Of a stretch of DNA of 64,000 bases, positions 8,465 through 17,434 are shown piece by piece (the first letter of the stretch is position 1; each line of letters begins with the position of its first letter). A model generated the notes under the pieces. It was given only the letters and a program-made list of their open reading frames with translations. It was not told where the DNA came from and ran no database searches. Origin of the DNA: Paenarthrobacter nitroguajacolicus (GTDB lineage: Bacteria; Actinomycetota; Actinomycetes; Actinomycetales; Micrococcaceae); the NCBI RefSeq assembly GCF_007786235.1, contig NZ_VNFK01000009.1, positions 102,542 through 166,541 on the forward strand, given 5' to 3'. The translations under genes were made by a program, and so were the position numbers.

Positions 8465-9040
8465 ATGGGCTGGTTCACCGAGGGCAGCGACCACGAGGGC
8501 TATGTTGTCTGCGTCTTCGCCGACGGTATGTACGGCTCCGGCGGAAAGCACATGCAGATCAGCCTGATGAACCCGGACGGCACGACCATCTGGGAAATCG
8601 ACGACCCGGACAGCCCGGCCTGGCGCCCGCCATCGCAGGTGGTCGGTTGGAAAGTCGCCTGCAGCTGCGAACCGTTCAAGAAGCACGTCATTCTGGACAC
8701 GCTGTGGACCCGAGTCTGGGACCCCGCCGAAGAAGACCTCACCCGCCATCACATCTACGTCGGGGATCCTTCCAGTGATGACGCCACCTACGTCAGCGAC
8801 CGGGAAGACCTGGAACCGCTGTTCCTGGCTCAATGGCATTCCCATATCGCCCCAGACCTACATCTCCACACCATCCAGACCCTGGGTGAGCAACTCAAGA
8901 AGATCGAGATCCAGCTCAATGAGGCCGTCGCCGCAGCCCGGTCCGACGGCATCTCCTGGGACAAGATCGGCAGAGCATTTGGGATCACCCGGCAAGGAGC
9001 CCAAAAGCGATGGGATGCAAGCGAACACCCTTCTTCCTGA
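8465..9040 (+). CDS. hypothetical protein with C-terminal helix-turn-helix-like segment
   Basis: A 191-residue soluble protein I do not recognise. The N-terminal half is rich in Trp, Asp and Pro (MGWFTEGSDHEGY, TTIWEIDDPDSPAW). The C-terminal third is helical and ends in GISWDKIGRAFGITRQGAQKRW, which reads like a sigma-factor-type or phage helix-turn-helix. The open frame extends upstream to 8378, but ATG 8465 has AAGGA at 6 nt, while the ATG at 8450 has its GGAGG too close. It follows the 51-bp repeat and precedes the conjugation genes, so a plasmid-specific DNA-binding role is plausible but unproven. Confidence 0.7.
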   Translation: MGWFTEGSDHEGYVVCVFADGMYGSGGKHMQISLMNPDGTTIWEIDDPDSPAWRPPSQVVGWKVACSCEPFKKHVILDTLWTRVWDPAEEDLTRHHIYVGDPSSDDATYVSDREDLEPLFLAQWHSHIAPDLHLHTIQTLGEQLKKIEIQLNEAVAAARSDGISWDKIGRAFGITRQGAQKRWDASEHPSS

Positions 9041-9148
9041 ACCTCGGCGGCATCATCCAGTGACCCTGACCAGAACGGTTATTTGGGAGGCAGGGCTACG
9101 GGCTACAGTGGCCGCGACTTGGCGTCGTTAGTCGGGCGTCGCCCGCAG

Positions 9149-9487
9149 CTACCATTCTCTGGACGTTTTCAACGTGGGTGAGTCCGGGGCCGCAACATGC
9201 GGCTTGAATCGATGGTCCCTGTAAGACCGCTGGGGCACTAATCTCCTGCCCGCTTGGGCTTTGGTGACCAGCAGCTCTATCTCCTTAACATCTTCGGCCC
9301 TCATCCCCAGTTCGAGGCATCGGTCGGCGATATGTTTAGAGGAAACTCCTGCCCACCTGTGGGGCATGTTCATCAGATCCGCCTTGAGCATGGCCACTTC
9401 GTTCCACTTGAGGTGGTTTTGGTATCCGGCTGCCATTTCCGCCAAATATTCGAGGATTCCATCAATCCCGTTCGGTAGTTTATTCAC
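9149..9487 (-). CDS. hypothetical protein, 112 residues
   Basis: A small polar protein starting with GTG at 9487 (MNKLPNGIDGILEYLAEM), helical in its first 80 residues, with a basic Pro-containing tail. No domain is recognised. It reads in the same direction as the downstream end of the relaxase gene but is separated from it by a GC-rich hairpin, and its ribosome site is weak (AGG about 10 nt upstream). It is supported mainly by having an uninterrupted and protein-like frame. Confidence 0.45.
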   Translation of the reverse strand: MNKLPNGIDGILEYLAEMAAGYQNHLKWNEVAMLKADLMNMPHRWAGVSSKHIADRCLELGMRAEDVKEIELLVTKAQAGRRLVPQRSYRDHRFKPHVAAPDSPTLKTSREW

Positions 9488-9562
9488 GGCTTTAACCTAC
9501 GGGCAGGGACTGACAACATAGACCGAAAACCGCTGGCCTCCGCGCACACAACCCGCTACAGG

Positions 9563-9582
9563 CCGGCGCTTCCCGGCGCCGG
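9563..9582 (-). terminator. hairpin downstream of the relaxase gene
   Basis: Inverted repeat CCGGCGC (9563-9569) and GCGCCGG (9576-9582) with a 6-nt loop, lying beyond the relaxase stop on the minus strand. No U tract is obvious. Confidence 0.4.
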
Positions 9583-9724
9583 AATTGGCGAAGCCCCGGT
9601 CAAATAGCGGTTGACCGAAGCTTCGGTTGCATTATGCCCACCCAAAGCTTGAGGTTGGCTGTGAGGACCGCCGACCACCACGGGTACGTCCGCCACCACG
9701 GCAGGTGTCTTGCGATGCCTGCGG

Positions 9725-12700
9725 CTAGAGTTCGCGGCCCTGATCGCGCTGGTCTTGGCGGGCCTGGGCCGCTGCCCGTTCGGCCTGCTGTTTGGCGGCG
9801 TCTTTCTGCTCGGCCGTTTCCTGGGTTTGCGGCTGGGACTGCTGCTGCGCCGCGAGCCGTGCGGCGTTCCGCTCGGCCGTGATTTTCTCCAGACGGCTGC
9901 GCAGGCGTGGCTTTTCCGTCTGGGCTGGGGTGATTGCCGTTGGCTCCTGGGCGTTGGCTTCCCGGTCCGCGTCGGTTGCGCGCTGCGCGGGCGCTTCAGG
10001 GGCGTGGGTGTCCTTGCTGTCCTCGACCGCCCGCAGAGCATCAAGCGTCCGGTCCTGGTCGGTGGTGTGTTCGGGCAGGGCGTGTGAGCGCTTGGAGACG
10101 GTCACTGCCTGGTCGTGGAGTTGCTGGCCGATCTCGTCGTTTCTGAACCGCTCTGGCACTGGTGTGGCCTCCGTTTCGGGAACGTTGTAGCGGGCGCGGA
10201 GCATTTCGATGCTTGCCGCGGTGTCGCGCCATTGCTGGGCGGCGTCGGGGCGTGCCGGGACGGGTCCGAGTTTCTGTGCCCATTCCGGTGGCATGGCCGC
10301 CAGAAGGTGGCCGCGTTCGTCGAACCTTGCGGCGAGGACTTCGCGTCGGGCTGCGAGTTCTTCCTTCCACGGCTGGGGCAGGTACGGGCTTGTCGCCGCG
10401 CGTGACGGTGCGAGCCATTCGGGCAACCTGTCCGGCGCCTGCACAGCAGTGGCGGGGCGTGGTGTGAGGGTGCGCAGGCGTTCCTCAGCCCGGGCGCGGG
10501 CGGCGATCGTTTCGTGTCCCCATGCACGTTGAGTGTGGGCACCGGCGGCGGGGTTCTGCCCGTAGGCGCTGCGGCCGCCGCGTTCGGCTGTTTCGGCGGT
10601 GCGCCGGGATTCTTTGAGTTGTTGGTTGCGGATCCTGTGTTCGTCCTGGAGTGCTCGCAGTTGCTGGTGGGCGCGGCGGGCTTGTGCCGGGTCGTTGATG
10701 GAAGTGGTTTCCCGTGCGGTGAAGCGGGTGGTGAAGATCCGTCGTTCAAGTTCGGCGTCGGTGAGCTTGCCGTGTCGGCGGTTGGTCCAGTGGTCGGCTG
10801 GTTTCGGGCCGTGGACTGCAGCTGCTTCGCGGGCGGCACGGGCACCGGCCTCGGCTTCTGCGCGGAGGGTGGCCAGCTGCTCATCGGCGAGTCCCTGCAG
10901 GGGGCGTTCCCCTGCTTGGGTGATCAGTTCGGGGGCTTTGTCCATGATCTTTTCCACGCGCCAGGCGAGCACGGCGGAGAGGTCATCGGCGGTCTCGAAC
11001 TCGCGTTGGCCGGCTGCGGTGCGCAGCAGCCCGGCAGGGTCCCAGCCGCCCTGTTCGGCCTTGGCCAGATGCGTGGCCACCGCTCCCCAGGACTCGGCCT
11101 CGATGAACTTCTCAGCGTCCGGTCCGAGGATCTGCCGTGCCATGGCCGCCATGCGCAGCGTGTTGGCTTCCTCGGTGACGTAGCGGTACTGATCGGCAAG
11201 GGTCAGGGGTGAGTTGATGCGTTCGTATTCGGTGGCCATGGCCTCGTGTGCGGAGGAATCCTGGCTGTGGTTCCCGGCGATAGCGGCCAGAACACTGTCC
11301 CGGTCCTGGCCTTCCTCGACGGCGACGAACAGCACGTTCTCATCCCGGCCACGGGTCGCGGCGACGTAGGCGTTCTCACGGGTGGTGGAGGCATCGAGAA
11401 TGGGGATACCGGCATCGCGGGTCATGCCCTGGGCGCGGTGGGTGGTCACGGCGTAGCCAAGGTGGACGTGCTCTGAGACGTACTCGGCGGGGAGCCGGAT
11501 CGTCCCGCCGTGCTCGAGGTGACTGACTGACAGGGACCCATCCGCATGGGCTTCTTCCACGGTCCAGAGATCACCGTTCTTTACGACGTCCCGGCCACGC
11601 TTGACCTTCATCTGGGAGTCGTTCAGACGGGTCACTACGTGGTCCCCGGCCCATGCGTGGGAGCCGTCGCGCAGCTGCACGGAAGTTCCGGTGCCGGCGA
11701 CCTCGCCGGTCTCGATCCTGTAGGCCTGGGCGCGTTCGGAGAGACGTTGGGAGCTTTCATTGGTCGGCGCCATCATCACCGCGGCGTCGCCCTGATTCAG
11801 GCGGCTCTGCCACAACCCGAAGGCCAACCCTTCCACGGTTTCGATGCTTCCAGCCTGGACGCGTCCGTTGTCCTTGTACCAAGCGAACGGATCAGCCTCA
11901 TGCTCGGTGGGCGTACGCAGAAGCAAGGACGCTTCCGCTTCTTCGGGGCTGTGGAACCGGTGAATGGTCTCCAGTTCCGTTGCGCCAACTTCGTTGATCA
12001 GCAACCGCAGCGCGCCACCTGCTTGGACGGCTGAGAGCTGCCGGTCATCTCCGATGAGCCGGACAAGTCCGCCGCGGGCCTCCACTGCCCGTACGACGTC
12101 GGCGAGTTTGCCGGTGCCCTGCATACCGGCTTCATCAACGATCACGAGGGTGCCGGGAGTGACTTTGAACGCCTCGTTGGGGCTGAGCAGGAACTTGTCC
12201 GTCGTCGCCGCGGTGATGCCCAGCTGTTCGCCCAGGTTCGCTGCCGCCACAGCGGACGGTGCAAGGCCGATGACCCTGCCGCCGGCGTGGGTGATCGCGG
12301 CCCGGACCAAGCCCATGGAACTGGATTTACCGGTACCGGCGGCACCGATGCCCACGGCCAGGAGCTTCGATGATGTAGCGAATTCGCGTGCCAGTTCGAT
12401 CTGTCCGGCGTCCAGCGGGTGGGACTTTTCGCCGGTGGCCACGGCGAGGTTGTAGGCGTCCACGGCGGCGTCGAAGTCCTGCATGGATGCTGCCGGGATG
12501 ACGTCCTGCTTACCGGCCCGCAGCAACAGGTTTTCGTCTTCGAGGATCTTCGTGGAGGTGTACCGGGTATCGGTGCGGTGGTTGAAGTCAGCCGTTCCGG
12601 CGTTTCTCGTGAGTGCCTCGAACCGGCCGTGAACCTGGTCCGGGGTGATGCGCACGGATGCCGTGCTGAGGCTGTGGGAGACCACTTGTTCCACGGTCCC

Positions 12701-14137
12701 TGCCGGGACAGGTCCGTGTTCGACGGCGTATTCGCGTGCCCAACGGTTGGCCTCGGCCATGACGTTCTGCGCAGTCCAGGTGGAGCGCTTGTCAGAAACG
12801 GCCGCGACGATCTGACGCGCCGTCGCGTCAATATCAATGTCGGCAGCCACGGGACGCAGTGTCCGGGAACGGGCACCGGTGATGCGGGTCAGGTCCTTCT
12901 CCGTGAACAGAGTGCCGGCTTCCTGCCGCCATGCCTTGGCCTGCTCGGCGAGAGTCTTGGGCTTCTCTTTGTCGGGCCGGGTGTCCAGTGTTGCGGCCTG
13001 CGCGAGCTTGATCAGGGCGGCTTGGTCGGGGCTGTGGCCGTGCTGTTCTTCGTACGCCTGGCGCAGTTCGGTCAGGCTCGAACGGATCCCAGCGCTGCGC
13101 TTGGAAAAGAGCGCATTCAGTTCCCGCGGAACGGACGCTACTTCCATGACGGGCTGCTTGGAGCCGTTGACCGTGCGGGCTTCGAACTGAACACCGTGCT
13201 CTTCAAGGTAGGCCTGAATCTGGGTGTTGTAGTGCTCCGAGACGGCCACGGCAGAGCGGTGAAGCAGCTTGCCGTCGATGGTCTTCCAGTTACCTTGAAG
13301 GTCCTGGACCTTGTTGGAGACCACAAGGTGGGTGTGCAGGTTCGGATCCCCGAGACGGGAATCGTGGTGCCGGAATGCCGTCGCCGTCAGTCCACCTTTG
13401 ACGGAGGTCTGGGCAATGCCGTTGGTACCCAACCGGGTAGCCAAGGCGTGGGTTTCCAGATACTCCACGGACTTCTTCAATGCCGCTTGGTGGGCTTCTT
13501 CGACCAGACGGCGGGTGTCGGTATCGCCAAGAGCCCACAGAACGGAGATGCTTTTCACGGGGGTAAAGGTCAGGTCGTACCCGGCCACGGCGTTCTGCTG
13601 GGGCCGCAACTGGGCGGTGATGTACTTGCCCAGTTCCTCCTTGGAAGCCGGCGGGCGTCCGTGTCCCTCACGGAACATCACCGCCCCTGCTGTGGCCCGT
13701 ATGCGGTGCCGTTCGGCTGCCGTGGGCTTGCGGCCCTGCATGCGTTCGAAGTCGCTCTCGCGGACGCTGATGGCCTGTGACAGGGCGTTGTCCTTGGGGC
13801 CGTAGTCGTAGTAACGGCGGCCCAGTTTCGCCTCGGCTTGGGCGGCTTTCTCGGCCGCTTTGGCAGAGAGACCGTCAGCCATCTTGGCAGCCAGCATGGC
13901 TTCGTATTCGGGGTGCCGGCCCTGCCCGAAAAGGTTGGCCATTTGGGCTTCGGTGACGGGCCCCGAGACGCCGAGCGCTTCGGCTCCGCGGCCGAGCCAC
14001 TGGCCCGGCGGAAGGCCCTGGACGGTGTAGTAGTCGCCCAACTGGCGGTCGCCTGCGCGCAGCTCATCACCGCTGGCGGTCTCCTGTGTGTAGTACAGGT
14101 AACCGGTGCCAGCACTGAGAACGTGCAGCGACATCAT
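9725..14137 (-). CDS. traA: MobF-family relaxase-helicase (TraA/TrwC type)
   Basis: Conjugative relaxase of 1470 residues that should nick oriT, stay bound to the 5' end and unwind the transferred strand. The TrwC relaxase domain fills about residues 1-330: candidate catalytic tyrosines Tyr13, Tyr15 and Tyr16 (GYLYYTQET), and the metal-binding three-His motif HHDS...DPNLHTH (257-270). A RecD2-like SF1 helicase follows, with Walker A GAAGTGKSS (about 598-606), VIVDEAGM (about 665-672) and a late TTHRAQGMT motif. The last 350 residues are charged and coiled-coil-like. ATG 14137 is followed by a second ATG; both are weakly spaced from GGGG. A repeat-rich candidate oriT lies directly upstream. 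No coupling protein or type IV secretion genes are in view. Confidence 0.93.
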   Translation of the reverse strand: MMSLHVLSAGTGYLYYTQETASGDELRAGDRQLGDYYTVQGLPPGQWLGRGAEALGVSGPVTEAQMANLFGQGRHPEYEAMLAAKMADGLSAKAAEKAAQAEAKLGRRYYDYGPKDNALSQAISVRESDFERMQGRKPTAAERHRIRATAGAVMFREGHGRPPASKEELGKYITAQLRPQQNAVAGYDLTFTPVKSISVLWALGDTDTRRLVEEAHQAALKKSVEYLETHALATRLGTNGIAQTSVKGGLTATAFRHHDSRLGDPNLHTHLVVSNKVQDLQGNWKTIDGKLLHRSAVAVSEHYNTQIQAYLEEHGVQFEARTVNGSKQPVMEVASVPRELNALFSKRSAGIRSSLTELRQAYEEQHGHSPDQAALIKLAQAATLDTRPDKEKPKTLAEQAKAWRQEAGTLFTEKDLTRITGARSRTLRPVAADIDIDATARQIVAAVSDKRSTWTAQNVMAEANRWAREYAVEHGPVPAGTVEQVVSHSLSTASVRITPDQVHGRFEALTRNAGTADFNHRTDTRYTSTKILEDENLLLRAGKQDVIPAASMQDFDAAVDAYNLAVATGEKSHPLDAGQIELAREFATSSKLLAVGIGAAGTGKSSSMGLVRAAITHAGGRVIGLAPSAVAAANLGEQLGITAATTDKFLLSPNEAFKVTPGTLVIVDEAGMQGTGKLADVVRAVEARGGLVRLIGDDRQLSAVQAGGALRLLINEVGATELETIHRFHSPEEAEASLLLRTPTEHEADPFAWYKDNGRVQAGSIETVEGLAFGLWQSRLNQGDAAVMMAPTNESSQRLSERAQAYRIETGEVAGTGTSVQLRDGSHAWAGDHVVTRLNDSQMKVKRGRDVVKNGDLWTVEEAHADGSLSVSHLEHGGTIRLPAEYVSEHVHLGYAVTTHRAQGMTRDAGIPILDASTTRENAYVAATRGRDENVLFVAVEEGQDRDSVLAAIAGNHSQDSSAHEAMATEYERINSPLTLADQYRYVTEEANTLRMAAMARQILGPDAEKFIEAESWGAVATHLAKAEQGGWDPAGLLRTAAGQREFETADDLSAVLAWRVEKIMDKAPELITQAGERPLQGLADEQLATLRAEAEAGARAAREAAAVHGPKPADHWTNRRHGKLTDAELERRIFTTRFTARETTSINDPAQARRAHQQLRALQDEHRIRNQQLKESRRTAETAERGGRSAYGQNPAAGAHTQRAWGHETIAARARAEERLRTLTPRPATAVQAPDRLPEWLAPSRAATSPYLPQPWKEELAARREVLAARFDERGHLLAAMPPEWAQKLGPVPARPDAAQQWRDTAASIEMLRARYNVPETEATPVPERFRNDEIGQQLHDQAVTVSKRSHALPEHTTDQDRTLDALRAVEDSKDTHAPEAPAQRATDADREANAQEPTAITPAQTEKPRLRSRLEKITAERNAARLAAQQQSQPQTQETAEQKDAAKQQAERAAAQARQDQRDQGREL

Positions 14138-14541
14138 GCCCCGATTCTAGCGGAATCGACCTCATTTATTCGAAATGCAAGAGGTGTGACTGAATTTGGT
14201 GTTTTGAGCTTGATGCGAGCTAGCGAGTATCGGTTCGAAAAACGTCGGATTGAGTCCATCAGGATTGATGCGAGTATCCATATGAAAAGCGGCAGCTTTG
14301 ATTGTTGATACTCGCTGGCAGGGGTTATGCACAGCTCGATAAGGAACAGAGGTTCCATGCCTGCCCAGGGCAAGTTGTGTCTAACTCCTGCCAGCGCACA
14401 CAAACCGACCGGGCCGCCCCGCCCGGCCCTTCCAGATCGAACACGCGTTGGCTTCTAACCGCTAGGTTTCCGGTTGGCCAAGTGCCTTCTGCAAGAATGG
14501 GGACCGGAGACAGAAAACCGACCACACCAAAGGGGGCCGTG
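14138..14541. other. candidate oriT / relaxosome region
   Basis: This non-coding stretch lies between the leftward relaxase and the rightward HTH/coiled-coil gene, which is the usual oriT position for MobF plasmids. It is AT-richer than its surroundings and repeat-dense: TTGATGCGAG at 14210-14219 and 14265-14274; GCGAGTATC at 14223-14231 and 14270-14278; and a 10-bp inverted repeat AGCGAGTATC (14222-14231) with GATACTCGCT (14307-14316). No nic site can be assigned. Confidence 0.5.
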
Positions 14542-14976
14542 ATGGCTGGCAAGACACGCAACACGATGATCGTTCAGGCACGCCGGAAGACCGAGGAGTT
14601 GGCCGCGAAACGGCGCGAACGCGAAGCGACGCTTCAGTCGCTGGCTACCGACTACCATGCCGCAACGATGATGGCCGAAGCCGGGGTGGAAGAAGCCGAA
14701 CGGCAGGCAGCAGAACTGATCGCCACGGCAAAGAAGAACGCGGCTGCGGCTATTGATGACGCGAAGGAAACTGTTCGCAAGATGCTCGCCACCGGCGAGA
14801 CCAGGCAGGGCATCGCCGAGCTCCTGGACGTCAGCGTTTCCTACGTCCGCAGCATCAACGTAGCCACACCGAAAAAGGCCAAGGCTGGGGCCGATGCTGC
14901 GACTGCCGAGGTCCAGGATTCAGAAGAGAGTGGGAGCGTCGGGGTCGTGTCCGGACATGAGGGGTCGGATCACTGA
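14542..14976 (+). CDS. coiled-coil protein with C-terminal HTH, probable relaxosome accessory factor
   Basis: A 144-residue, highly charged protein. Residues 10-85 are long amphipathic helices rich in Arg, Glu and Ala (VQARRKTEELAAKRRERE). A short helix-turn-helix-like segment follows (GETRQGIAELLDVSVSYVRSI, about 92-112), then an acidic tail. ATG 14542 has a strong AAAGGGGG site at 6 nt; longer upstream frames lack one. It is divergent from the relaxase across the candidate oriT, the typical place for a DNA-binding accessory protein. That role is inferred from position and shape only. Its 3' end overlaps the convergent HNH remnant. Confidence 0.72.
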   Translation: MAGKTRNTMIVQARRKTEELAAKRREREATLQSLATDYHAATMMAEAGVEEAERQAAELIATAKKNAAAAIDDAKETVRKMLATGETRQGIAELLDVSVSYVRSINVATPKKAKAGADAATAEVQDSEESGSVGVVSGHEGSDH

Positions 14977-15342
14977 CTCATCCCACCCGTGGTCTTTGAG
15001 CGCATCACGGAGCTGCCGCGACTGAGCGGTGAAGTTAGCGCGACCGACGCCGCGCCAACGCCACGAATGGGCGTTGGCGTGGCGTCTCTTTTGTGACCGG
15101 TCAATCAGGTTCTCCGCTTGTGTGCCAGGAACCAGGTGACTGTCAGGTCCGCCCGTCGCTCGGACACAGATCGGGATATCGCAGGAGTGCAGGAGCTTGG
15201 TGACAGGGTCCAGTTGTTCACCGGTCAGCAACAGATGAGCGAAGCGCTGTGGACGGACAGCCTGTTGACCTGTCGGGGTCTTGATCCAGTACCGGCCATA
15301 ACCGTCATCGCCGACCGCACCGGTCCACAGCCAGCAGTCATT
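14920..15342 (-). pseudogene. 5'-truncated HNH endonuclease
   Basis: The minus-strand frame from 15342 to the stop at 14920 reads NDCWLWTGAVGDDGYGRYWI, then LLHSCDIPICVRATGGPDSHL and VPGTQAENLIDRSQ. This is the layout of phage and plasmid HNH nucleases (CWLWTGA...YGR, HxCDxPxCV...HL, GTQAENxxDR). The frame opens directly after a TAG at 15343-15345 with no ATG or GTG near the family start, so the 5' end is missing. The break coincides with the start of the cupin remnant on the other strand. A short product from TTG 15231 would contain the metal-binding half but lack the first motif. Confidence 0.6.
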
Positions 15343-15498
15343 CTAAGTGGCACGGCGACCATCGTCGAAGAGGACGGAACCAGTTTCGAGGTCGGCCCCG
15401 GAACGTTGTTCGTCACGCCGGCAGGGTGGACGGGCACGTGGACGGTCCATGAAACCCTCAGGAAAATGTGGGTAGTGACAGACCTTCCCCAGGACTAG
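15331..15498 (+). pseudogene. 3' remnant of a cupin (DUF861/EutQ-like) gene
   Basis: The last about 55 codons read AVILSGTATIVEEDG, EVGPGTLFVTPAGWTG, WTVHETLRKMWVV, matching the C-terminal cupin strand pattern of DUF861/EutQ-like proteins (GTATI...GPGDxFxxPxGxxGxWxVHE). Upstream, in-frame sequence does not resemble a cupin and overlaps the HNH remnant, so the first part was lost. The family often accompanies amine or aldehyde catabolism, which fits the mmsA gene that follows. Confidence 0.55.
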
Positions 15499-15505
15499 AA
15501 ACCAA

Positions 15506-15544
15506 ACGAGGGGCCTATCGCGGAATGATTTTTGAGCCCCTCGT
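15506..15544 (+). terminator. hairpin after the cupin remnant
   Basis: Inverted repeat ACGAGGGGC (15506-15514) and GCCCCTCGT (15536-15544) just downstream of the cupin stop. There is no U tract after the stem, though the loop contains TTTTT. Confidence 0.45.
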
Positions 15545-15885
15545 CTCCTGACTACCATGACTGGAGTTGACTTCAGGCGGGAACTCCAGCTGATTTGGCA
15601 TGAATCGGTCTGGGTCCTTTTCGCATCATTCACTCTCGTAGAGGCTTGTCGGGAGCGAAGATTTCCGTCGACATCGGAAGTAACCCCCTGTTTCCCGGCT
15701 CTTGATACGGCATCCACAAGGGTCTTATCTATCGTCGTCATCCCACGAGATACGCCTGAAAAGGTGCAGTTGGCAACACGGCCTAATGCAGAGAACCTTT
15801 GGAGAAGAAGGCTTCCCAACTCACTCCGGTCAAGCATACGGCTCACCCCCGCGCCCCGAACTCTGATCTTGCAAAGGACTTACCC
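15545..15885. other. non-coding leader region of mmsA
   Basis: About 340 nt without a convincing gene. Short open frames on both strands have no recognisable domain and no ribosome site. The stretch presumably contains the mmsA promoter; I could not fix its -35 and -10 elements. Confidence 0.4.
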
Positions 15886-17397
15886 TTGAGCACGTTAGTT
15901 ATGAACCAAGCTATCAACCACTTCATTGACGGCGCTGAGACCACCGGTGAGGGCGACCGCACCCAGCCGGTGTACAACCCGGCGACCGGCCAGGTTTCGG
16001 CGGAACTGCGCCTGGCCAACGAAGCCGATTTGAATACCACCGTGGCTGCGGCGAAGAAGGCCGCGGAGTCCTGGGGCGATATTTCCCTGGCCAAGCGCAC
16101 CGGGGTGTTGTTCAAGTTCCGTGAGCTCGTCGCCGCGCATGTGGACGAACTCGCCGAGCTGATCACCGCCGAGCACGGCAAGGTCCTCTCCGATGCGAAG
16201 GGCGAGATCGGCCGTGGCCTGGAGGTCATCGAGTTCGCCTGTGGCATCCCGCAGCTGCTCAAGGGCGATTACTCGGACCAGGTCTCTACCGGCATCGATG
16301 TGTTCTCCTTCCGTGAACCCCTGGGCGTCGTGGCCGGTATCACCCCGTTCAACTTCCCGGTGATGGTGCCGTTGTGGATGGCCCCGATGGCTATCGCGAC
16401 CGGTAACGCGTTCATCCTCAAGCCTTCCGAGCGTGACCCGTCCGCGCCGATGCTGCTGGCCAAGCTCTGGAAGCAGGCCGGCCTGCCCGATGGCGTGTTC
16501 CAGGTCCTGCACGGCGGCAAGGAAACCGTCGACGGGCTCCTGACCCACCCGGACGTGGATGGGATCTCCTTTGTTGGTTCCACCCCGATCGCCCAATACG
16601 TCCACGAGACCGCCACCAAGCACGGCAAAAGGGTCCAGGCCCTGGGCGGGGCGAAGAACCACGCGATCGTGATGCCCGACGCGGACCTGGACAACGCCGC
16701 CGACCACCTTGCCGCCGCCGCGTTCGGCTCCGCCGGGGAGCGCTGCATGGCCATCTCCGTCGCCGTCGCCGTGGGGGACGCAGCGGAGCTGATCGTGAAA
16801 AAGGTTCAAGAACGCGCCCTGGCCATCAAGGTCAAGAACGGCACCGAACCCGACGCCGAGATGGGCCCGGTCATCACCCCGGCCTCCAAGGAACGCATCC
16901 TCCGGATCGTCACCGAAGCCGAAACCGCCGGAGCGGCCATGGTCGTGGACGGCCGCGACCTGGTGGTCCCCGGCCACGAAGACGGCTTCTGGGTGGGCCC
17001 CACCGTGATCGATCACGTGAGCACCGAAATGACCGCCTACACCGAGGAAATCTTCGGGCCCGTCCTGGTAGTGGTCCGCGTCGCGGACTTGGAGGAGGGC
17101 ATCGCCCTGATCAACTCCAACCCCTACGGCAACGGCACCGCGATCTTCACCTCCTCCGGAGCGAACGCCCGCAAGTTCCAGCGCTCGGTGACCGTGGGCA
17201 TGGTCGGCATCAACGTGCCCCTGCCCGTCCCGGTGGCCTACCACTCCTTCGGTGGATGGAAGAACTCCCTCTTCGGCGACAAGCACATCTACGGCCCCGA
17301 AGGCGTCTCCTTCTACACCCGCGGCAAAGTCATCACCTCACGCTGGCCCGAACCCACCCACGCCTCCGGCGCCTCCTACAACTTCCCCTCCAACTAG
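15886..17397 (+). CDS. mmsA: CoA-acylating methylmalonate-semialdehyde dehydrogenase
   Basis: NAD-dependent aldehyde dehydrogenase of 503 residues that converts methylmalonate or malonate semialdehyde to propionyl-CoA or acetyl-CoA, as in valine and inositol breakdown. Family hallmarks are [10 protein letters not shown] near the N-terminus, the cofactor segment [28 protein letters not shown] in place of the usual ELGGK, and the catalytic Cys in [12 protein letters not shown] (about residue 290). The C-terminus [11 protein letters not shown] is typical. TTG 15886 was preferred because AAAGGA lies about 8 nt upstream; ATG 15901 is the alternative. It is followed 37 nt later by an alcohol dehydrogenase in the same direction, so the two may form an operon. 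Confidence 0.93.
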   Translation: MSTLVMNQAINHFIDGAETTGEGDRTQPVYNPATGQVSAELRLANEADLNTTVAAAKKAAESWGDISLAKRTGVLFKFRELVAAHVDELAELITAEHGKVLSDAKGEIGRGLEVIEFACGIPQLLKGDYSDQVSTGIDVFSFREPLGVVAGITPFNFPVMVPLWMAPMAIATGNAFILKPSERDPSAPMLLAKLWKQAGLPDGVFQVLHGGKETVDGLLTHPDVDGISFVGSTPIAQYVHETATKHGKRVQALGGAKNHAIVMPDADLDNAADHLAAAAFGSAGERCMAISVAVAVGDAAELIVKKVQERALAIKVKNGTEPDAEMGPVITPASKERILRIVTEAETAGAAMVVDGRDLVVPGHEDGFWVGPTVIDHVSTEMTAYTEEIFGPVLVVVRVADLEEGIALINSNPYGNGTAIFTSSGANARKFQRSVTVGMVGINVPLPVPVAYHSFGGWKNSLFGDKHIYGPEGVSFYTRGKVITSRWPEPTHASGASYNFPSN

Positions 17398-17434
17398 ATC
17401 CCCACTTAGCCCGATACTGAAAGACGCCACCGGT

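Noticed and set aside
12419..13780. Long plus-strand open frame opposite the relaxase gene
   Set aside because: It is the mirror of a high-GC coding strand; the minus strand has clear relaxase motifs and this frame has no recognisable domain or ribosome site.
15343..15846. Minus-strand open frame between the cupin remnant and mmsA
   Set aside because: Translation has no family resemblance and crosses the cupin remnant and a hairpin; not supported as a gene.
15895..17286. Long minus-strand open frame opposite mmsA
   Set aside because: Antisense artefact of third-position GC bias; its Gly/His/Asp-rich translation has no domain.
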